Shown in pieces: positions 7,789 through 11,523 of a stretch of 11,523 nt of DNA. The stretch is from the NCBI GenBank assembly GCA_037447655.1, contig JBBHKE010002245.1, forward strand, positions 1 through 11,523. Reading direction: 5' to 3'. Below the pieces are notes generated by a model that searched no databases, was not told the origin of the DNA, and saw only the letters and a program-made list of their open reading frames with translations. The stretch comes from Zygnema cylindricum. Lineage: Eukaryota > Streptophyta > Zygnematophyceae > Zygnematales > Zygnemataceae. Positions within the stretch are counted from its first letter, which is position 1, and each line of letters starts with the position of its first letter. Both the position numbers and the translations under genes were made by a program.

Positions 7789-7796
7789 ATGAAAAC
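7789..7796. repeat. Target-site duplication, right copy (ATGAAAAC)
   Basis: Identical partner of 7219-7226. It sets the right boundary of the 562-bp element at 7788. Confidence 0.88.
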
Positions 7797-8487
7797 TTCT
7801 AAGGGGGGTGTCCCCATGCATTAAAGAATTGACTTTTTTCTATCGTTTTCCCCCAAAATTCAGTCCTAAACAAAACAAATTTGCAGTACGAAAAAAATAC
7901 TCTTATGAACGTCAATTCGATACTTTGAATGTACTTCGTGTTTTTGGTCTTGTGAATCATTTTGGCGTTTTCTTTTTTTTGAACCCGGGCATGAGAATCC
8001 AACTCATCAAAAAACTTTATTAAAAATCACCTCGCGACGTGATTTTAGTTAAAGTGTCACCCGAACAACAAATGACAAATGATCCACGCATGCATTGCAA
8101 GAGTAGGAGAATTTTAGGACAAGGGAGAGTACTCTCTATTTCTCTCTCTGCCCGTCATATGCATGTACGGAAAAAAAATTGCAAGGGCCTCAAACCTCCA
8201 CTTTCATTCATGAATCCTATGCATAATTTTACGTCGTCGTCCCCTCTCGCCTCTCCCTCTCACACATTTTAGAATAAGACACGAAAATACAGGAATGAAA
8301 TATCATTCAAAAATAATTCCTTTGACTACCTTTAGGTATGTTTTTATGGCAAGTCGAGTAAGAAAAGTCAAAACAACAAAATTGGGAAACCATGGCGTAA
8401 AGTTCTTAAATCAATCGACGTTGCCACAAGTAAGCATGACATCATAATGTCACAAAATCAAAATCATCTAGAGTGTCACAAAAAATA
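7797..8487. other. Gene-free stretch with RY-type CATGCA words
   Basis: No gene is supported; frames of 67-77 codons occur without domains. A perfect 8-bp stem AAAATCAC/GTGATTTT with an 8-nt loop sits at 8023-8046. GCATGCAT (about 8088), ATGCATG (about 8159) and ATGCAT (about 8219) are spaced roughly 60-70 bp apart. A CT-rich tract lies at 8130-8155 and 8238-8265. RY/CATGCA words occur in seed promoters of plants, but no downstream gene is evident, so promoter function is not claimed. Confidence 0.4.
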
Positions 8488-8521
8488 GACGTCTACAATC
8501 ATCGATATTTTTGTAGACGTC
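8488..8521. repeat. Perfect 11-bp inverted repeat (hairpin)
   Basis: GACGTCTACAA (8488-8498) and TTGTAGACGTC (8511-8521) are exact complements around a 12-nt AT-rich loop. Each arm contains the ACGT-core palindrome GACGTC. GTCACAAAA occurs nearby at about 8447 and 8475. It could be the centre of a foldback element whose outer arms have decayed. No T-run follows that would suggest a terminator. Confidence 0.85.
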
Positions 8522-9342
8522 ACCAATTGTCAAACTTTTCGTAGTGGTCTTCAATCGTCAGAAGTTGTACGGAAGTCTATAACAAACATATTTCAAAGTT
8601 CCGATTTCATTTCACACATTGGAGCACTCTTCAAAGTAGTGCGGAGAATCTTCACTAAAATCTAAAGAACTTTTTCAAAGTATCGATTACATGCGGTCAC
8701 CCCTTAAGACGCGTAAACAAGAGAGCTATTGTACACAAGTTAGAAAATCGTAGAAGAATAGTATTCTCAAATGTTTTTGTACTTACGGTATTTGTCATCA
8801 TTTTTCTGCCTATTTTGACATGGCAAGATACCAGTGGTTGAATTATGTGATAGCATCTTACTTGGCAAAGAGGGTAAGTTCTAAACAATTAGGAATCATC
8901 TTTACGGATATACATTTACTGTACATTAGTATAACGGTTCAAACCGAGTTCGGCCCGATAAAACTGAAACAAATGATTTTTGTGTTCGGTCAAACCGAAC
9001 CAAACCCTTAAATCGGGTTGGGGAAATGCTTTAGTTCCATTAAAGTTCCATTTGACTTGTTTCTCCAAATCGGTTCCCGAATGCTGTAGTACAATGTTAT
9101 TATTCACGTTTAACGTACTTAAATTGAAAAGAATTTGCGACGATGGAAAAGTACCGTAAGTGTGCATGTAGTCACATAATCTTTGACTATTATGTTTAGA
9201 GAACAGGAGTTATTGTACCTATGTGTAAAATCTTCACAATCTTACCTCCTATTTGTATAGTATAACACATTGCCATTTTGTCGATACTCCCAAAGCTCAT
9301 GTGCGATAGAGGAAGCAATCAGGTTCCTGAATCCGTACCCCC
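8522..9342. other. Gene-free stretch, one CGGTT/AACCG block
   Basis: No recognised gene is present; frames are at most 93 codons and domainless. A short plus frame from ATG at 8820 runs into GAGGGTAAGT (8871-8880), a good plant 5' splice-site match, but nothing upstream or downstream supports an exon. ACGGTTCAAACCGAGTTCGG and GTTCGGTCAAACCGAACC at about 8936-9003 belong to the same CGGTT-rich class seen at 6891-6945. Confidence 0.4.
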
Positions 9343-9577
9343 GATCCGTTCCCGACCGGCCGCGTCGGATCCGAAACGCTTTCGGGTACCAAATTTCGGG
9401 GGGCGGTTGGATTCGGCCGGGTGATTCACAAACAAAAACAAACAAGTTCGAGTACGGAAGGGTAAGCAAAAAATGAAAAAAAATGAAAGTTTCGTAGGTA
9501 CGTTCCACTACAGTACTTTCCATTACAATACTATATACAACATTATTGTACTTTATACTTTTTGTATCGCGGAAGGT
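9343..9577 (+). repeat. Dispersed repeat F, copy 1
   Basis: This aligns with 10179-10382 in direct orientation. Shared blocks are GGATCCGAAACG (against AGATCTGAAACG), the G-run TTTCGGGGGGCGG (against TTTTGGGGGCTGG), GGTGATTCAC (against GTTGATTCAC), GGGTAAGCAAAAAATG (against GGTTAAGAAAAAAACC), an exact 17-mer CAACATTATTGTACTTT at 9538-9554, and GTATCGCGGAAG. This copy has about 27 extra bases before the 17-mer. It is GC-richer than its surroundings at its start. Its family and ends are not identified. Confidence 0.7.
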
Positions 9578-9934
9578 ATGAGGGAGATGGTGCCATAAAT
9601 TTTGTACTTATTCGAGTACAAACAAAAACGGGTAGTCACGAAAAATCGAATTTCTGTTAACTTTTATTTTCGTCAAGGTTCGTCAACGCGTACGGGGTAC
9701 CTGGCAACAATTTAGGAGCGTGACATAATGCAGTCAGATTTCGGGTGTTCAGATTTATTTGTTATTATTTTTATTTTTTTGTCGGATTCGGGTTTCAAAT
9801 ATTTTGAATTTTGCGACCTTTGACGTGTGATATTTACGAGGGCAAAATTGAAAATTTAAATTTAAATTTCCAAAGGTAATGTAAATTTCGTACGCACCGC
9901 TCGATTATCGTACCGAATTACAATACTCTACACC
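9578..9934. other. Gene-free AT-rich stretch between repeat copies
   Basis: I see no gene or RNA. Items are scattered GTAC words, a GTTATTATTTTTATTTTTTT tract at about 9760-9780, and an AT palindrome ATTTAAATTTAAAT at about 9856-9869. Confidence 0.5.
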
Positions 9935-10143
9935 GTGAATCGGTATTAAAGTTGATGTTTTTTTTGCCACTTAAAACATATTTTATCCGTACCCATCTGT
10001 CCGATGTTCATTTTGAGACCGCCAATCGGAAGTTGAGAAGCTTACCTTTTGATCGCAACCATAAGATCCCCAATCCGACAAATGTGTACGGAGAAAAAAT
10101 GTTTTAAGAGACGAAAAATGCATTAACCCTAATAGCGATTCAC
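9935..10143. mobile_element. Foldback MITE with R1-like ends, 209 bp
   Basis: The ends GTGAATCGGTATTA (9935-9948) and TAATAGCGATTCAC (10130-10143) are inverted repeats with one mismatch, and they match the R1 termini. Homology between the arms extends inward about 70 bp: TTAAAACATATTTTATCCGTAC (9971-9992) mirrors GTACGGAGAAAAAATGTTTTAA (10086-10107), followed by CCATCTGTCCGAT against AATCCGACAAATG. The interior is otherwise different from R1 copies 1 and 2, so it may be an R1-derived deletion product or a miniature sharing only ends. No exact target duplication is seen. Repeat F copy 2 begins close to its right edge. Confidence 0.66.
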
Positions 10144-10178
10144 GCAGAGGTCGCAAACTGTCAACCGAACCCGTGATA

Positions 10179-10382
10179 GACCGTGAACCGACCACCCGCG
10201 CCAGATCTGAAACGAATTAGGTTGCAAAATTTTGGGGGCTGGGTGGTTGCGGGCGGTTGATTCACCAGAAAAAAAAAATCGGTTACGGTCGGTTAAGAAA
10301 AAAACCAAAAAAATTGAAAATTTTGTATTGTTCATACAATCCAACATTATTGTACTTTGTACACTTTGGTATCGTGGAAGTA
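10179..10382 (+). repeat. Dispersed repeat F, copy 2
   Basis: Direct-orientation homologue of 9343-9577 (blocks listed there), including the exact 17-mer CAACATTATTGTACTTT at 10342-10358. The start-to-start distance between copies is about 836 bp. Both are about as diverged from each other as old transposon copies. In the minus strand the matching segments translate in the same frame into similar peptides (ES-x-x-R-x-x-P-x-P-x-I), a by-product of gap-free alignment or a weak coding trace. Confidence 0.7.
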
Positions 10383-10757
10383 CGTGACATCATGATCAGC
10401 GTCGCAAAATCTGACATGGTAGTAACACTATTCATTTCGCAAATCTTAGGGAATGCGACAAATCATTATCATTGGCTTATTCATACGTCGTACATTGTTG
10501 CAAAGCGCTAATTATACATTTTATACCGTGTTTCCACAAATATATTATATTATTATGTCAATGTTATGCGACATGTAGTAATTATTGGTTAAATAAACCA
10601 TTGAAAATCAAATTATTACGTTAATTTCCCACGAATTTCCCACATTTTGTTTGAACTGTCGTCTCTACATAACCAGCGTAAGTTAAGAAAAACATCTTAC
10701 AATGACGGTGAAAAATAATGCCTCGTCGATTCCCCAAACTTGCAAAAATTGAAACAA
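10383..10757. other. Stretch upstream of the hAT relic, nothing recognised
   Basis: If the transposase relic was once full length, its N-terminal BED finger and the first catalytic blocks should lie upstream, but I cannot find them here. The sequence is AT-rich with several ATTAT runs. An 84-codon plus frame (10257-10511) overlaps repeat F and looks incidental. Confidence 0.4.
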
Positions 10758-11347
10758 CTTTTTGTGAAATTTGCACTACCGAAGTGGGGCTTTCATGAGT
10801 ATCATATTGTCGCGGCTCTCTTAGATCCCCAACAAAAACAAAAGCTTGAAATTAATGGGGTATCTAAAACATAAATTGAAAGCGCAAGGGTCAAACTTCG
10901 TTAACTCGCAAACGGCCTCGGTGATGACGTTGATTTCGGTAGTCCTCAAAGTATCACAAAAAAACGGAAAACATCGCAAAGTAAAGACGGTTTCCACATT
11001 TATTTTGGTGAGAGCGATGACGAAAATGAGGTTCTTATTACCACCGAATAAAAAACGCTCATTATCGACGAAATGAAACGTTATTTTTATTTAAAATTAA
11101 CCAACGACGAAAGATTTAACTTTAACATACTTGAATGGTGGAAAAAAAATCAAATGTACCTGCGAAAGATGGAGGATTTCCTAATCTAGCCGGTATTGCT
11201 AGATCTATTCTAGCTATTCCGGCTTGTAGCTCCATGTCCGAATGAAAATTTTCGGATGCCGGGAACATGATAACAAAGAAGAGGAGCTCACTAGGTGCTT
11301 CAATTGTTAGTGATTTTTTGTGTGTCAGATCCAACCGAGATATTTAA
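10758..11347 (+). pseudogene. hAT transposase pseudogene, C-terminal part
   Basis: Conceptual translation gives the C-terminal third of an hAT-superfamily transposase. In one frame (codons from 10758) appear KFALPKWGFHEYHIVAALLD, with ALLDPQQKQKLE matching the conserved LDPR-K block, then an acidic linker (DDVDFGSP, GESDDENE), then DEMKRYFYLKLTNDERFNF and NILEWWK, the W-W-K block opening the dimerisation domain. From 11180 the reading moves to another frame: PNLAGIARSILAIPACSSMS, then SE-stop-KFSDAGNMITKKRSSL, ending in VSDFLCVRSNRDI and TAA at 11345. The pattern A-x-x-IL-x-IPA-(x)-S-x-x-SER-x-FS-x-AG is the hAT C-terminal signature. It is dead: in-frame stops occur before the acidic linker and after LITTE, there is a frameshift between about 11160 and 11180, and the invariant Arg after SE is TGA (11243-11245), one C-to-T change from CGA. 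The catalytic N-terminal half is absent. Confidence 0.92.
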
Positions 11348-11523
11348 AATGCATAGTTTTTTATTTTGTTTTTTTTTCTAATTATTGTAATTGTTTTAGT
11401 ATTAGTTATATGTATTTTTGTTTCCTTTGAAATTTTTGTTGTATTTCACAATTTTTCTAGTGTTATTTTGCTTTTTTTTTTTAAACCGGAATGCTTATTT
11501 TTATCAAATTACCAAAGCGTCGT
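11348..11523. other. AT-rich tail after the hAT relic
   Basis: This is T-rich sequence with several T8-T13 runs directly after the transposase stop, consistent with the 3' untranslated region and 3' subterminal part of the old hAT element. No terminal inverted repeat is recognised before the window ends. The right end of the element may lie beyond 11523. Confidence 0.4.

Noticed and set aside
8820-8880. Possible exon from ATG at 8820 to a GTAAGT donor
   Set aside because: Only a short peptide with no homology; no acceptor, second exon or promoter supports it.
9343-10382. LTR retrotransposon with F copies as LTRs
   Set aside because: The interior is only about 600 bp, there are no TG...CA ends, primer-binding site or polypurine tract, and the copies are too diverged.
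1-11523. tRNA genes, CRISPR array, or bacterial operon features
   Set aside because: No tRNA cloverleaf core, no regularly spaced repeat array and no ribosome-binding-site/ORF organisation; the sequence is eukaryotic in character.

Overview
No intact protein-coding gene is visible in this window. It is an AT-rich nuclear intergenic region made of decayed mobile elements, simple repeats and one large ribosomal pseudogene. The host is most likely a land plant. The main evidence is a degenerate 18S rRNA gene at about 1408-3505 whose diagnostic blocks read like plant nuclear 18S: CGTCC-T-TGTCTCAACCATAAACGATGCC at 2709-2736, CACCTCATGAGAAATCAAA near 2781-2799, and ATCTTTGAAATTTCATCGT at 3224-3242. 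The (AT)31 tract, the long homopolymers and several short non-autonomous DNA transposons also fit a plant or other large eukaryotic genome. || Layout. 1-38 is a poly(T) run, probably the reverse-strand poly(A) tail of a retroposon cut by the window edge. 39-546 is AT-rich and holds a 25-bp tandem repeat. 547-1410 is a terminal-inverted-repeat element (called R1 here) with tandem units inside. 1408-1735 is the first ~330 nt of 18S rRNA on the minus strand. 1736-2099 is probably the matching external spacer, also inverted. 2100-3505 is the rest of the 18S on the plus strand. 4034-5219 is a second, larger R1 element containing (AT)31. 5261-5314 is an 18-bp tandem repeat. 5973-6867 is a non-autonomous hAT transposon with perfect 18-bp TIRs and a perfect 8-bp target duplication. 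7227-7788 is a second, unrelated hAT-type element, also with a perfect 8-bp duplication. 8488-8521 is an isolated perfect hairpin. 9343-9577 and 10179-10382 are two diverged copies of an unnamed GC-richer repeat. 9935-10143 is a foldback element with R1-like ends. 10758-11347 is the C-terminal part of a dead hAT transposase gene. || How the parts relate. The 18S copy carries a simple inversion: its 5' part and adjacent upstream sequence are flipped, and the rest continues on the plus strand. The inversion breakpoint in the rRNA coincides, within a few bases, with the right end of the first R1 element, so the element may have taken part in the rearrangement. The two hAT-type non-autonomous elements differ in termini from each other. 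The transposase relic at the right is broken by stops and a frameshift, so it cannot itself have mobilised them recently. || I looked for an unknown functional system and found none. The most informative objects are the inverted 18S pseudogene with its transposon-linked breakpoint, the two cleanly bounded hAT-type elements, and the R1 family.
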